A stretch of DNA of 55,968 nt from Proteobacteria bacterium HN_bin10 (GCA_002083515.1 LWDN01000012.1:67274-123241); one strand, 5' to 3'. Shown: positions 35,530 to 44,280, counted from the first letter of the stretch. A program made the numbers and translations. Notes: generated by a model from the sequence alone, not told the origin.

Positions 35530-36727
35530 CGGTTCCTCGCGCGCCGTTGAAACGCAAACCGCCACGGGCCGCCCGCGGGTGGCGCTGTTTGGCGGCTACG
35601 GGATCGGCAATTTCGGCAACGACGCATCGCTGGAAGCGATCTTGTCATTCCTGCGCGCTGAGCGGCCGGACCTCGAACTCTCCAGCATTTGCAGCGGCCC
35701 GGCCTTCGTTGAGGAACGTTACGATCTGCCGGCGATCCCCAACGCCGTACGCCCAAAGGCGAAATGGGCGAGCCTCGCGGACAAAGTGTTGTTGCGCCAG
35801 CCGAGCCTCTGGGCGAGTTGGGTTCACTGTCTGCGCGTGTTGGGGCGCTACGACGCAGTGATTGTCGCCGGCACCGGCGTGTTCGACGATTTCCGCGACA
35901 CGCCTTTCGGTTGGCCAAGCCGCCTGCTGCGCTGGTGCCTCGCCGCGCGCGCGCGCGGCGTGAAGATTTCGTTTCTGAGCGTGGGCGCGGGGCCGATCGT
36001 CAATCCCCTGAGCCGCCAATTGATGAAATGGGCGGCGCAATTGGCGCACAGTCGGTCGTATCGGGACGCGGACTCGCGCGACTTCATGGTTCGCCTCGGC
36101 CTCGCCGACGAAGCCAGCGACGTGCTGCCTGATTTGGCTTTTCTGCTTCCGCGCTTCGTCGAAGCGCCGCGCGCCGAGGCGCCGCTCACAATCGGTGTCG
36201 GCGTCATGAATTATGGTGGCTGGCAGCCGAGCGAGGACGCCTACAAAGCCTACATCGATCTGCACGAACGCCTGATCCGATGGATCGAAGCGCGCGGTTG
36301 GAAAGTGCGCGCGGTCATCGGCCAGACGCCCGCCGATCTTGTCGCCGTTCGCGATCTGGAGCAAAGGCTCGGCCGGACGCTGCTCGCCGGCGAAGACGCG
36401 AAGATGGAATCTTTCCACGACGCCATGCGCGCGATAGCCGGGACCGATCTGGTCGTCGCGTCGCGCTATCATGTGCAGATCGCGGCGTTGAAGATGCGCC
36501 GGCCGCTGATTTCGCTGGGCTACGCGCCGAAGAACGATGCGCTGCTGGAGCAGGCGGGGCTGACGGAGTTCACGCACAATGTCGAGGCGGTCGATTTCGA
36601 CAAGCTCACGCAGCAAATCGGGGCGATGGTGAACGAGCGCGCGCATTACGCGGAGATCGTCGACCGGCGGGTGACGGAGATGGAATCGAACCTGCGCGCG
36701 GCGCTGCTGAAGCTGGACGTCAGCTGA
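35522..36727 (+). CDS. Polysaccharide pyruvyl transferase family protein
   Basis: This 401-residue protein matches the CsaB/WcaK fold. It opens VALFGGYGIGNFGNDASLEAILSFLR; VIVAGTGVFDDF, VKISFLSVGAGPI and the second-half FHDAMRAIAGTDLVVASRYHVQIAALKMRRPLISLGYAPK follow. These are the usual motifs, including the RYH triad near the pyruvate site. It would add a ketal-linked pyruvate, giving the polymer negative charge. ATG 35522 lies just before the upstream stop and is preferred to the frame start at 35489. Confidence 0.88.
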   Translation: MPDGSSRAVETQTATGRPRVALFGGYGIGNFGNDASLEAILSFLRAERPDLELSSICSGPAFVEERYDLPAIPNAVRPKAKWASLADKVLLRQPSLWASWVHCLRVLGRYDAVIVAGTGVFDDFRDTPFGWPSRLLRWCLAARARGVKISFLSVGAGPIVNPLSRQLMKWAAQLAHSRSYRDADSRDFMVRLGLADEASDVLPDLAFLLPRFVEAPRAEAPLTIGVGVMNYGGWQPSEDAYKAYIDLHERLIRWIEARGWKVRAVIGQTPADLVAVRDLEQRLGRTLLAGEDAKMESFHDAMRAIAGTDLVVASRYHVQIAALKMRRPLISLGYAPKNDALLEQAGLTEFTHNVEAVDFDKLTQQIGAMVNERAHYAEIVDRRVTEMESNLRAALLKLDVS

Positions 36728-36730
36728 AAG

Positions 36731-37744
36731 TCACCACGTTGAGGGCTTGGCGTCCGCCGGCCAACGCGGCGGCGCAAACGGCTTGGCGATGCGTTTCAAG
36801 AACAGATAGTACGGCCACACCGCAACCGACTCGATGAAATCCCAGATGCCGGCGCGATGGCCGCGTTCGCTCAAGCGTTGGTAGTCGCGCTTGGCCATAT
36901 CCATCGATCCGGTGACCGCCCACCAGAGCAAGCGCCGATAATAAACGCGCAGGAAGCGCCGCAGCACGCGCTTGTATTCGGTGTTGGAAAGGCACGCCGG
37001 GCCCCACCATTCGATGAACAGCAACTTCTCCCACAGCACCGCTTTCACGGTGTGAGCGAAGGTGTCGATCAGCGAGCCGGAGCCGGCATAGCGGCGGGTC
37101 TCGGCGTTGTAGCGATGCACGAAGCCGGCGCGGCCGCCGCGCGAGAGCGTCCGCCAGGCGGCGGCGATGTAGCACTCGACGATATCGTTTGGATAGAATT
37201 CCTCATCTCTGCGGATCGCGTCGCAGCGCACCAGCACGTGCGCGGTTGGGATGTGGGCTTCGTCCGAAAGAATGCGCGCCAGCATGTTGCTGGCCTCGTA
37301 GATCGAACATTCCGGCGGGAAGTGATGCGGGCGATCGACGCCGTTCATGCGCTCGGCGCCGGCGACCAGCACAACATCGTCGCTAGTCGCGGCGAGGTCC
37401 ATCATGTCGGCGATCGCCGTCGGCGGCATTTCGTCGTCGGCGTGGAGAATGCGAAAGTGCGTGGCCTCGGGCGGGATCAGGCCGACGGCCGCATTCGAGT
37501 TCTGCTGGAAGGTTATGGTTTCCGGATTGCGTATGGTGACGATTGGAACCGCGCCATTGGCGTAGCGGGCGATGATGTCGGGGGTGGCGTCGGTGCTGGC
37601 GTTGTCGACGATGCAATGCACCAGCGGCCGGTAGGTCTGGGCCTGCACGGCGCGGATCGCCGCCTCGACGTGCTTGGCGCCATTGTAAACAGGGGTGACG
37701 ACCGCCACCAGCGGGCCTTTCCCTTGCTTGATCGCTTCAGACAT
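36731..37744 (-). CDS. Glycosyltransferase family 2
   Basis: This 337-residue GT-A enzyme begins PLVAVVTPVYNGAKHVEAAIRAVQAQTYRPLVHCIVDNASTDATPDII, the standard nucleotide-binding start. The DxD-type metal site is in RILHADDEMPPTAIADM. A downstream region, IVECYIAAAWRTLSRGGRAGFVHRYNAETRRYAGSGS, is typical of the acceptor half. It has no strong membrane helix. It is convergent with the pyruvyl transferase gene, 3 bases apart. Confidence 0.9.
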   Translation of the reverse strand: MSEAIKQGKGPLVAVVTPVYNGAKHVEAAIRAVQAQTYRPLVHCIVDNASTDATPDIIARYANGAVPIVTIRNPETITFQQNSNAAVGLIPPEATHFRILHADDEMPPTAIADMMDLAATSDDVVLVAGAERMNGVDRPHHFPPECSIYEASNMLARILSDEAHIPTAHVLVRCDAIRRDEEFYPNDIVECYIAAAWRTLSRGGRAGFVHRYNAETRRYAGSGSLIDTFAHTVKAVLWEKLLFIEWWGPACLSNTEYKRVLRRFLRVYYRRLLWWAVTGSMDMAKRDYQRLSERGHRAGIWDFIESVAVWPYYLFLKRIAKPFAPPRWPADAKPSTW

Positions 37745-37846
37745 TCAGCAGCCTCGGCGCGGCAGATGACGGCGAGCATCGCCGGCGGGTGCTAAAGCAA
37801 CATTGAGGCCGAGTATCCACAACCGGGCACAGCCCTGCCGACCGGC

Positions 37847-38050
37847 CTAGCCCGGGCCGGCGACCCAATCGATGACGAGGCCGATACCCCAAGCGATGCC
37901 CGCCCAGAGCAGCAGGCTCACGGCGAGCGCCCCGAAAACCGACAGGAACATCGGCCAGCGCGGCTGGACATGGGTGTAGCTGCGCGGGCGGGGTTGGTCC
38001 GGCAGAGCGCCAGCCGTGGCGTCAGGAGCGGGGGGGACCATGTAAGTCAC
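37847..38050 (-). CDS. Small single-helix membrane protein, uncharacterised
   Basis: This 67-residue ORF has a proline-rich N-terminus (VPPAPDATAGALPDQPRPRSYTHVQPRW). One strong helix follows (MFLSVFGALAVSLLLWAGIAWGIGLVIDWV) and a short tail. GTG 38050 has a weak AGGCGG site; ATG 38041 is the alternative. Codon use fits the neighbours. I do not recognise a family. It lies between the GT2 gene and the kinase promoter region, and may belong to the polysaccharide cluster. Confidence 0.6.
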   Translation of the reverse strand: MTYMVPPAPDATAGALPDQPRPRSYTHVQPRWPMFLSVFGALAVSLLLWAGIAWGIGLVIDWVAGPG

Positions 38051-38528
38051 GTCAATCGCCGCCTAGTTCACGCCGCTGGCGCCGAAGTAGTCCGTCGAAT
38101 ACGCTGGCGGCAGCCGGGTCAATACCAAGGTTGATGACCCTGATTTGTCCGATTCACTGAGTTAATTTTTGGACAATTGTCAGCAAACACTCTGGCTTCA
38201 GCAGTTGGCGTAACCGGTTCTGCCTGTTTCGGGCTGCGGCATGCAGCCCGGTCCCATGGGGGGCGTGCGGGCTTTGCTTGCGGCGCGCCGAACGCGCCGA
38301 CGGTTCGCTACTCCCGCCACGCGCGAAACCGCGCGGGCGAAATTCTTCCGCTCGGCGAGATCACGCACTTTCTGCCACGCCTGCTGGAATAATCGCGTTT
38401 GATCTGGCGCAGTTCTCACCTGAGACGTGTGTGCCAGTGTGGGACGTGCTAGCTTTTGTGTGCTGGCTGCGGAATTGCTTACGCGTAGGGGACCGGCTCG
38501 TCGGCCAGCGTGGGCAAGGAATTCAGAG
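38051..38528. other. 478-base non-coding region upstream of the tyrosine kinase gene
   Basis: No convincing gene is present. The left part is noticeably AT-rich (38130-38200) and holds a TTGTCC at 38145 and the perfect palindrome GACAATTGTC at 38172-38181. A short hairpin, GGGCTGC-GGCAT-GCAGCCC, lies at 38231-38249. The last 50 bases lead into an AAGGA ribosome site 7 bases before the kinase ATG. It probably contains the main promoter and regulatory sites of the plus-strand polysaccharide genes. Confidence 0.6.
38145..38181. promoter_or_regulatory. Candidate operator: TTGTCC and palindrome GACAATTGTC
   Basis: TTGTCC at 38145-38150 and GGACAA at 38171-38176 are inverted copies 20 bases apart. 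GGACAA also forms the left half of the perfect 10-base palindrome GACAATTGTC. Three TTGTC half-sites in one AT-rich patch upstream of the kinase gene suggest a transcription factor site. The factor is not identified. Confidence 0.4.
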
Positions 38529-40706
38529 ATGAACGTCATCGCCATTCGTCAGCCCACGGGCGAGATGAATCTCCCGCCCGAGGAGGGCGGCGAGCTCGGC
38601 ACGTTCAGCCTGAAGTGGATTCTCGCCTTCCTGGTCCGCCGCCGCGTTTTGATCGCGGCGACCTCGGCCGTCGTGTTCGTACTGGCGCTCACCGCGTTCA
38701 TGATGCAGCGGCCGCAATACTCGGCGACGGCGCTGCTGATGATCAACGCCGGTCAGGAGAACGTCCTCTCCCAGAACCAGATGATCACCAACAACAACCA
38801 GATCGTACCGACGCAGGTGGTGGATTCACAGCTTGAGGTGCTGCGCTCCTCGCTGCTGGCGGAGCGATTGGTTGATTCACTTGGCCTGATGAACGATCCC
38901 GAATGGAACGCGCTCCTCGAAGAAGGTCAGCCGGCGCCGCAGCTCGACGCCGCGCAGACGGCCGCCGCCCGCCAGGAAGTGATCGACGCCGTCAGCGACG
39001 CCATCACGGTGCGCCGTCGTGGCCTGACCTATGCCGTGGAGGTCTCGGTGACCTCCCAGAGCGCGGCGCACTCCGCTGAGATGGCCAACCGCCTGGTTGA
39101 ACTTTTTCAGCAATATCAGACTGAAACGCGCATCCAGTCGGCGGCGCGCGCCAATTCATGGCTGGCGCAACGCCTGGAAGTGCTGCGCGCCGACGTGCAG
39201 GCCAGGGAAGCGGAAGTTGAGCGCTATCGCGCCGAGTCTGGGTTGATCAGTAGCCAGGGCACGCTTCTGATTGAACAGCAGCTCACGGATCTTCAAACCC
39301 AGTTGAACCAAGTGCGCGCCGACCTGGCCGAGCGCCAGTCGCGCTATGCGCAACTCCAAGATCTCATCAACCAGGGCGGCTCAGCGGACACCATCGCCGC
39401 CGTGCTAAACTCGGTTGTGATCACACAATTGCGCGCTCAGGAAGCCACGGTCGCGCGCCGCCAAGCCGATTTCGAAAACCGTTACGGCGAGGCCCACCCG
39501 GCGCTCGCGAACGTGCGCGCCGAACGCGAGGACATCCGCAACCAGATCAATGCCGAGATCCGCCGTATCCAGACCGGCCTGCGCAATGATGTGGATATCG
39601 CCGCGGGACGGGTGGCGGCGCTTCAGAGCAATCTCGATGCGCTCCGTGGCCAGTTGACCGGCGGCGGCGAGCAGGTCGTGCGCTTGCGTGAACTGGAACG
39701 CGAAGCGGCGGCCGCGCGGACGGTGTACGAGTCTTTCCTCCAACGCGCGCACGAGATCGACGATCAGGGCGCGGTCACGACCGCGCCGGCGCAACTGATT
39801 TCGGCCGCCGTGCCGCCGCTGAAGCCGACGTCGCCGCGCTTGTCGATTTCTTTGGTCATGTCGCTCGCCCTGGCGTTCGGGCTCGGCTTGGCCGCAGCGT
39901 TCCTCGCGGAGGCGCTCGACGAAGGCTTCGCCAGCTCCGAGGACGTGGAGCGCCGAACCGGTTCGCCCGCACTCTCCAGCATTCCGCGTCTGCGCCGCCG
40001 CGAGCTTCGACAGTCGGCGTCCCGCACCCAGCATCCGGCCGCCTATCTGCTTGAGCGGCAAATGTCGGCCTTCACGGAAGCATTCCGGGTGTTGCGTACG
40101 ACCATTCTCTTCGCCGCCGGGCAGCCGAAGACACAAGTGGTGGCCATCACTTCGGCCTTGCCGTCGGAAGGCAAGACCACGGTTTCGCTGTGTTTGGCGC
40201 GGGTTTCGGCGCTGTCGGGGCAACGCGTGCTGCTGATCGATTGCGACTTGCGCCGCCGCAGCTTGAAGGAAGTGCTCGATATCGAGCCGCAAGTGGGCTT
40301 ACTGCAAGTGCTGTCGGGCGAAACGCATTGGCGCCAAGCCATTTATTCCGACGACGCCAGCGGCATGTGCGTGCTGCCGGTGAGCGGCTCGGGTTTCACG
40401 CCGAAGGAAATCTTCGGCGCCGAGGATATGAGCCGGCTGTTGGCGGAGCTGCGCGGCTCGTTCGATCTGATCATTCTGGATTGCGCGCCGGTGTTGGCCG
40501 TCGCGGAGACGCGTGTCGCCGCAGCCAAGGCCGATTGCGTGGTGCTGGTGTCGCGCTGGCAGAAGACGCCGATGCGTGCGGTGCGCGCGGCGCTGCGCCA
40601 GCTTAGCGATGCCGGCGCCAACATTCGGGGCGTCGCGTTGAACGGAGTCGAGCGCACTGCGCCGGGCTATTATTCGTATCCATCGTACGATTTCAGCTCG
40701 ACCTAG
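38529..40706 (+). CDS. Polysaccharide co-polymerase / BY-type tyrosine autokinase (Wzc/ExoP-like)
   Basis: This 725-residue inner-membrane protein has a Wzz domain between two helices (about residues 38-58 and 440-460). Long periplasmic coiled coils lie in the middle (NSWLAQRLEVLRADVQAREAEVERYRAE and similar). The cytoplasmic kinase has Walker A SALPSEGKTTVS (about 540-551), Walker A' VLLIDCDLRR (about 567-576) and Walker B LIILDCAP (about 646-653). The C-terminal tail YYSYPSYD supplies the tyrosines for autophosphorylation. It controls chain length and export of the exopolysaccharide. ATG 38529 has an AAGGA site; the longer frame from 38427 is non-coding. Confidence 0.94.
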   Translation: MNVIAIRQPTGEMNLPPEEGGELGTFSLKWILAFLVRRRVLIAATSAVVFVLALTAFMMQRPQYSATALLMINAGQENVLSQNQMITNNNQIVPTQVVDSQLEVLRSSLLAERLVDSLGLMNDPEWNALLEEGQPAPQLDAAQTAAARQEVIDAVSDAITVRRRGLTYAVEVSVTSQSAAHSAEMANRLVELFQQYQTETRIQSAARANSWLAQRLEVLRADVQAREAEVERYRAESGLISSQGTLLIEQQLTDLQTQLNQVRADLAERQSRYAQLQDLINQGGSADTIAAVLNSVVITQLRAQEATVARRQADFENRYGEAHPALANVRAEREDIRNQINAEIRRIQTGLRNDVDIAAGRVAALQSNLDALRGQLTGGGEQVVRLRELEREAAAARTVYESFLQRAHEIDDQGAVTTAPAQLISAAVPPLKPTSPRLSISLVMSLALAFGLGLAAAFLAEALDEGFASSEDVERRTGSPALSSIPRLRRRELRQSASRTQHPAAYLLERQMSAFTEAFRVLRTTILFAAGQPKTQVVAITSALPSEGKTTVSLCLARVSALSGQRVLLIDCDLRRRSLKEVLDIEPQVGLLQVLSGETHWRQAIYSDDASGMCVLPVSGSGFTPKEIFGAEDMSRLLAELRGSFDLIILDCAPVLAVAETRVAAAKADCVVLVSRWQKTPMRAVRAALRQLSDAGANIRGVALNGVERTAPGYYSYPSYDFSST

Positions 40707-40730
40707 CGATGCGTAAGTAGGTGAGGTTTC

Positions 40731-40745
40731 CACAGAGGCTCTGTG
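40731..40745. repeat. Perfect 15-base palindrome CACAGAG-G-CTCTGTG
   Basis: It lies 25 bases after the kinase stop codon, in the gap before the sugar transferase gene. With a 1-base centre it is a better protein site than a hairpin. Function unknown. Confidence 0.4.
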
Positions 40746-40814
40746 CTGCAATGAGGCGAGCTTCGCTTCAGGCGCGAGCGTTTCAGGCGTGCGAAACCGA
40801 TGTGTTGGTGAGCG

Positions 40815-40849
40815 CTTGCATTGCGCGCGCGTGGTGCGCTTAATGCAAG
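40815..40849. repeat. Inverted repeat CTTGCATTGCGC...AATGCAAG upstream of the sugar transferase gene
   Basis: CTTGCATT (40815-40822) pairs with AATGCAAG (40842-40849), and the adjoining GCGC/GCGC extends the stem with a small bulge. It ends 45 bases before the sugar transferase start codon. It could be a leader stem-loop or operator between the kinase gene and the next gene. Confidence 0.45.
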
Positions 40850-40894
40850 GGCTGAGACGCTCGCCAGAGAACTGGCGGGGCAGGCGGGGTCGCG

Positions 40895-41674
40895 ATGCAA
40901 GAGAGTTTCAAAGCTGGCGGAGAGAGCGCTAGCGCTCCGGCGCAGGCCAGGACGCCGTTCGCCCGCGCCGCGCGGCTGCGTCGCGTCGGCGTGGGACAAG
41001 CGCCGGCGGACGCCGCACAGCCTGTGGAAGTCGTGCGGCAAACGCTTGCCGGTCGCGGCCTGAGCGACGGCGCCGCGCCGATCGGCGGCTGGAGCAAGCG
41101 CGCGTTTGACATTTGTGCGTCGGGCACGGCGCTGGTGGTGCTGGCGCCGCTGATGGTCTGCATCGCCGTGGCGGTGCGCATCGACAGCCCTGGGCAAGCG
41201 ATCTTCCGCCAGGAGCGCGGCGGCTTCGGCGGCAAGACTTTCCGCATCTGGAAGTTCCGGACCATGTCGGTCACCGAGAACCGCGGCGTCGTCCAGGCCC
41301 GTCACCACGATGCGCGCATCACCCGCATCGGCTCGTTCTTGCGCCGGTCAAGCTGGGATGAGCTGCCGCAGCTGATCAACGTGCTCAAGGGCGACATGTC
41401 GATCATCGGCCCGCGCCCGCACGCGCTCGAACACGACATCTATTTCAACAAGGTCGACGCGACTTACTCCGAGCGCTTCGCGGCGCGCCCTGGCGTCACC
41501 GGCCTGGCGCAGGTCAATGGCTGCCGCGGCCCGACCGAGACCGAAGAGAAGATCAAGGCGCGCACCGCCTACGATGTCGAATACGTCCGCAACTGGAGCT
41601 GGTGGCGCGAGATCGAGATCGTCTTCGCGACGGTTGCGCTGCTGTTTTGGAAGAAGGATCCCGGCGCACTTTGA
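40895..41674 (+). CDS. Undecaprenyl-phosphate sugar phosphotransferase (initiating, ExoY/WcaJ C-terminal type)
   Basis: This 259-residue protein has a soluble N-terminal extension of about 65 residues. One membrane helix follows (AFDICASGTALVVLAPLMVCIAVAVRI), then the catalytic bacterial sugar transferase domain: GQAIFRQERGGFGGKTFRIWKFRTM, SWDELPQLINVLKGDMSIIGPRPHA and RPGVTGLAQVNG. It transfers a sugar-phosphate to the lipid carrier, the first committed step of polysaccharide repeat assembly. The presence of this enzyme with a Wzc-like kinase and a Wzy-like protein indicates a Wzx/Wzy-type system. Confidence 0.94.
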   Translation: MQESFKAGGESASAPAQARTPFARAARLRRVGVGQAPADAAQPVEVVRQTLAGRGLSDGAAPIGGWSKRAFDICASGTALVVLAPLMVCIAVAVRIDSPGQAIFRQERGGFGGKTFRIWKFRTMSVTENRGVVQARHHDARITRIGSFLRRSSWDELPQLINVLKGDMSIIGPRPHALEHDIYFNKVDATYSERFAARPGVTGLAQVNGCRGPTETEEKIKARTAYDVEYVRNWSWWREIEIVFATVALLFWKKDPGAL

Positions 41675-41819
41675 GCCGGAATTAGCGGAGCGCGCGAGCG
41701 GCGCTTCTTGCATAGCAAAGGCAGAAGCCGAGACACACCTGCAGGACAGCGCAGGGCGTGTTTCTGGCGTAGACTGAAGCGCGCCCCACGCGGGCCGAAT
41801 TGAAGAGGCGAGTGGTTCC

Positions 41820-42872
41820 ATGAAGGTGCTGTTGACGGGTTCCCGCGGCTATATCGGCACGGTGATGACGCCCATGCTGCAGAAGGCCGGGCATGACGTG
41901 GTCGGTCTCGACGCCGATCTATACTCGCGCTGCACCTTTACGGAGGGCGGCGAGATCGTCGACATCCCCACCATCGTTCGCGACACCCGCGATGTGCGCC
42001 TGGAGGATGTGCAGGGCTTCGACGCCATCATCCATCTGGCGGCGCTCTCCAACGATCCGCTCTCGAACCTCAATCCGAACCTCACCTATGACGTGAACCA
42101 CAAGGCCAGCGTCCGCATCGCCGAACTGGCCAAAAAGGCCGGCGTGCCGAAATTTATCTTCGCCTCGTCTTGCTCGAACTACGGCAAGACCGAAGGCGAC
42201 GAGATGATCGACGAGACCGGCAAGCTGGCGCCGGTCTCCGCCTATGGTGAATCGAAAGTGCTGGTCGAGCGCGATGTGAAGCCGATGGCCGACGAGAAGT
42301 TCTGCCCGGTCTTCATCCGCCCGGCGACCGCCTATGGCGTGTCGCCACGCCAGCGCTTCGACATCGTGCTGAACAATCTGGTGGCCTGGGGCATGACCAA
42401 GGGCGTCATCCTCTTGAAGAGCGACGGCACTCCGATCCGCCCGATCGTCCACATCGAGGATATCTCCCGCGCCTTCATCGCCGCGCTCGAAGCGCCGGCC
42501 GATCTGGTCCGCGGCGAGGCGTTCAATGTCGGCCAGACCGCGCACAATTACACCGTGCGCCAGATCGCCGAGATCGTGCGCGACATCGTGCCGAACACCA
42601 CCATCGAACTCACCAGCGAAGCCGGCCCCGATCCGCGCTCGTACCGGGTGAGCTTCGAGAAGATCAAGAACACGCTGCCGGACTTCCAGCCGCAATGGGA
42701 CGCGGTGAAGGGCGCCGAGCAACTCTACGCCGCCTACAAGAAGTCGGGCATCACGGTCGAGGAGTTCGAGGGCACGCGCTACAACCGCATCGCCCACATC
42801 AAGAAGCTGCTCGCCGATCGCCTGCTCGACAACGAACTGCGCCCGGCCGGCGAAGCGGTGGCCGCGGAATGA
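41820..42872 (+). CDS. NAD-dependent nucleotide-sugar epimerase/dehydratase
   Basis: This 350-residue extended SDR enzyme has the N-terminal Rossmann motif LLTGSRGYIGTVM (GxxGxxG). DAIIHLAALSNDPLSNLNP, FASSCSNYGK, the catalytic YGESK (YxxxK) and RPATAYGVSPRQRFD follow. It probably modifies a nucleotide sugar for the polysaccharide. It overlaps the RmlC-like gene by 4 bases, so the two enzymes may act one after the other on the same sugar. The exact substrate cannot be read. Confidence 0.9.
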   Translation: MKVLLTGSRGYIGTVMTPMLQKAGHDVVGLDADLYSRCTFTEGGEIVDIPTIVRDTRDVRLEDVQGFDAIIHLAALSNDPLSNLNPNLTYDVNHKASVRIAELAKKAGVPKFIFASSCSNYGKTEGDEMIDETGKLAPVSAYGESKVLVERDVKPMADEKFCPVFIRPATAYGVSPRQRFDIVLNNLVAWGMTKGVILLKSDGTPIRPIVHIEDISRAFIAALEAPADLVRGEAFNVGQTAHNYTVRQIAEIVRDIVPNTTIELTSEAGPDPRSYRVSFEKIKNTLPDFQPQWDAVKGAEQLYAAYKKSGITVEEFEGTRYNRIAHIKKLLADRLLDNELRPAGEAVAAE

Positions 42873-43444
42873 AATTCCACAAGACCACATTGCAGGACGT
42901 CGTCTTGATCGAGATGACGCCCTTTGGCGACAATCGCGGCTGGTTCGGCCGTTCCTTCTGCATGAAGGAATTCGCCGAACACGGCCTCGAAGTGAGCTAT
43001 CCGCAGCACAATACCGGCTATTCGAAGAAGAAGGGCACCGTCCGCGGCATGCACTTCCAGGTCGACCCGCACTATGAAGTGAAAGTCGTTCGCGCGCTGC
43101 AGGGCGCGGTGCATGACATCATTATCGACATGCGCCCGCATTCGAGCACCTATCTCAAATGGGAGGGCTTCGACCTCTCGTTCGAGAACGGGCGCCAGCT
43201 CTACGTGCCGCGTGGTTTCGCGCACGGCTATCAGACTTTGATGGACGATACGCAGGTGAGCTATCTGTGCTCGGCCTTCTACGTGCCGGACTCGAACGGC
43301 GGCTATCGCCACGACGATCCGGCCTTCGGTTTGAAATGGCCGCTGCCGGTCAGCGAAATGTCGGACAAGGACAAGGCCTGGCCGGATTTCGTTCGCCACG
43401 AGCAGAGCGACGTGAAGCCGACATCGCTGCCGGTGCGATTCTAG
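42869..43444 (+). CDS. dTDP-4-dehydrorhamnose 3,5-epimerase-like protein (RmlC family)
   Basis: This 191-residue cupin begins MKFHKTTLQDVVLIEMTPFGDNRGWFGRSF, the RmlC opening. PQHNTGYSKKKGTVRGMHFQVDP follows, with the catalytic histidine in RGMHFQ. Later motifs are GAVHDIIIDMR, YVPRGFAHGYQTL and the tail FGLKWPLP. The family isomerises 4-keto-6-deoxy sugars at C3 and C5, and some members act at C3 only. Start 42869 forms an ATGA overlap with the epimerase gene. It closes the polysaccharide cluster. Confidence 0.88.
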   Translation: MKFHKTTLQDVVLIEMTPFGDNRGWFGRSFCMKEFAEHGLEVSYPQHNTGYSKKKGTVRGMHFQVDPHYEVKVVRALQGAVHDIIIDMRPHSSTYLKWEGFDLSFENGRQLYVPRGFAHGYQTLMDDTQVSYLCSAFYVPDSNGGYRHDDPAFGLKWPLPVSEMSDKDKAWPDFVRHEQSDVKPTSLPVRF

Positions 43445-43599
43445 TCGCACGCGCGTCGCCCGCGTGGGCGCTAAACCCGCCGAGGCAGAAAAACGCAGCG
43501 AGGGCGTAACGCATTGGGCGGCGCTTGCGCGCATGGCCGCCAAAGCGCCGCGGCGGACTTGTCTTGAAGCCGCCCCCGTCCCCCGCCATAAGCCGCGCC

Positions 43600-44157
43600 A
43601 TGTTGCGTCTCGGCTTGATCATCGCCGCGGTGATTTTCGTCGCCGACCAGATCACCAAGTGGCTGATCCTCGGCCCCGGCCAATTCAGCCCGACCGGCTG
43701 CCTGGAGACGGGCTATGGCTGCCGCTTCGTCGAGCTGACGCCGTTCTTCGATCTGCAAATGGTCTGGAACAGGGGGGTGAGCTTTGGCCTGCTCCGCGCC
43801 GATCAGGATCTTGCGCGCTGGGCCCTGGTGGGGCTCTCGTTCGCGATCTCCGGCGTGTTTCTGTGGTGGCTGCGCACCGCCGACCGCAAACCCACCGCGA
43901 TTGCGCTGGGCCTCGTCATCGGGGGGGCGCTCGGCAATGTCGTCGACCGCATTCGGTTCGGGGCGGTGGCGGATTTCCTGGATTTCAACGGGCTTTGGTT
44001 TCCCTGGGTGTTCAACGTGGCCGACGCCGCCATCACCTGCGGGGCCATTCTTCTCGCTATCGACATGATCTTTTTCGTCGAGTCCGAGCCGGGCAAAGGC
44101 ACCGGCTGGGCTCAGTTCAAGGCCTGGATCGGTCGCGGTCGGGGCACAGGCCCCTGA
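43600..44157 (+). CDS. lspA: Lipoprotein signal peptidase II
   Basis: This 185-residue aspartyl membrane peptidase cleaves prolipoprotein signal peptides. Motifs are in order: VADQITKWLIL, MVWNRGVSFGLL, IGGALGNVVDRIRFGAVADFLDF (first catalytic Asp) and WVFNVADAAI (second Asp). Four helices are present. The first loop has two cysteines (TGCLETGYGCRFVELTPF), which is unusual among LspA proteins I know. Start 43600 (MLRLGL) is set by the helix position. The many lipoproteins in this window depend on it. Confidence 0.94.
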   Translation: MLRLGLIIAAVIFVADQITKWLILGPGQFSPTGCLETGYGCRFVELTPFFDLQMVWNRGVSFGLLRADQDLARWALVGLSFAISGVFLWWLRTADRKPTAIALGLVIGGALGNVVDRIRFGAVADFLDFNGLWFPWVFNVADAAITCGAILLAIDMIFFVESEPGKGTGWAQFKAWIGRGRGTGP

Positions 44158-44162
44158 TTTGA

Positions 44163-44178
44163 GGGGCGGATTCGCCCC
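44163..44178 (+). terminator. Short GC hairpin after lspA, terminator-like
   Basis: GGGGCG-GATT-CGCCCC begins 6 bases after the lspA stop. No U-tract follows, so it may instead be an attenuating or stabilising stem between lspA and the next gene. Confidence 0.35.
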
Positions 44179-44280
44179 ATAACGGTCAAACTGCCGGTCG
44201 AGCCTCTTTGCTGCTGTCCGGCTTGGCGGGAGCGCCGCGGCTCGGCTAGAAGCAGGGCCGAGAGATTTTGAGGAGGCGGG

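Noticed and set aside
35645..36646. A 333-codon minus-strand frame opposite the pyruvyl transferase gene
   Set aside because: It mirrors a clear protein family on the plus strand and has no independent support.
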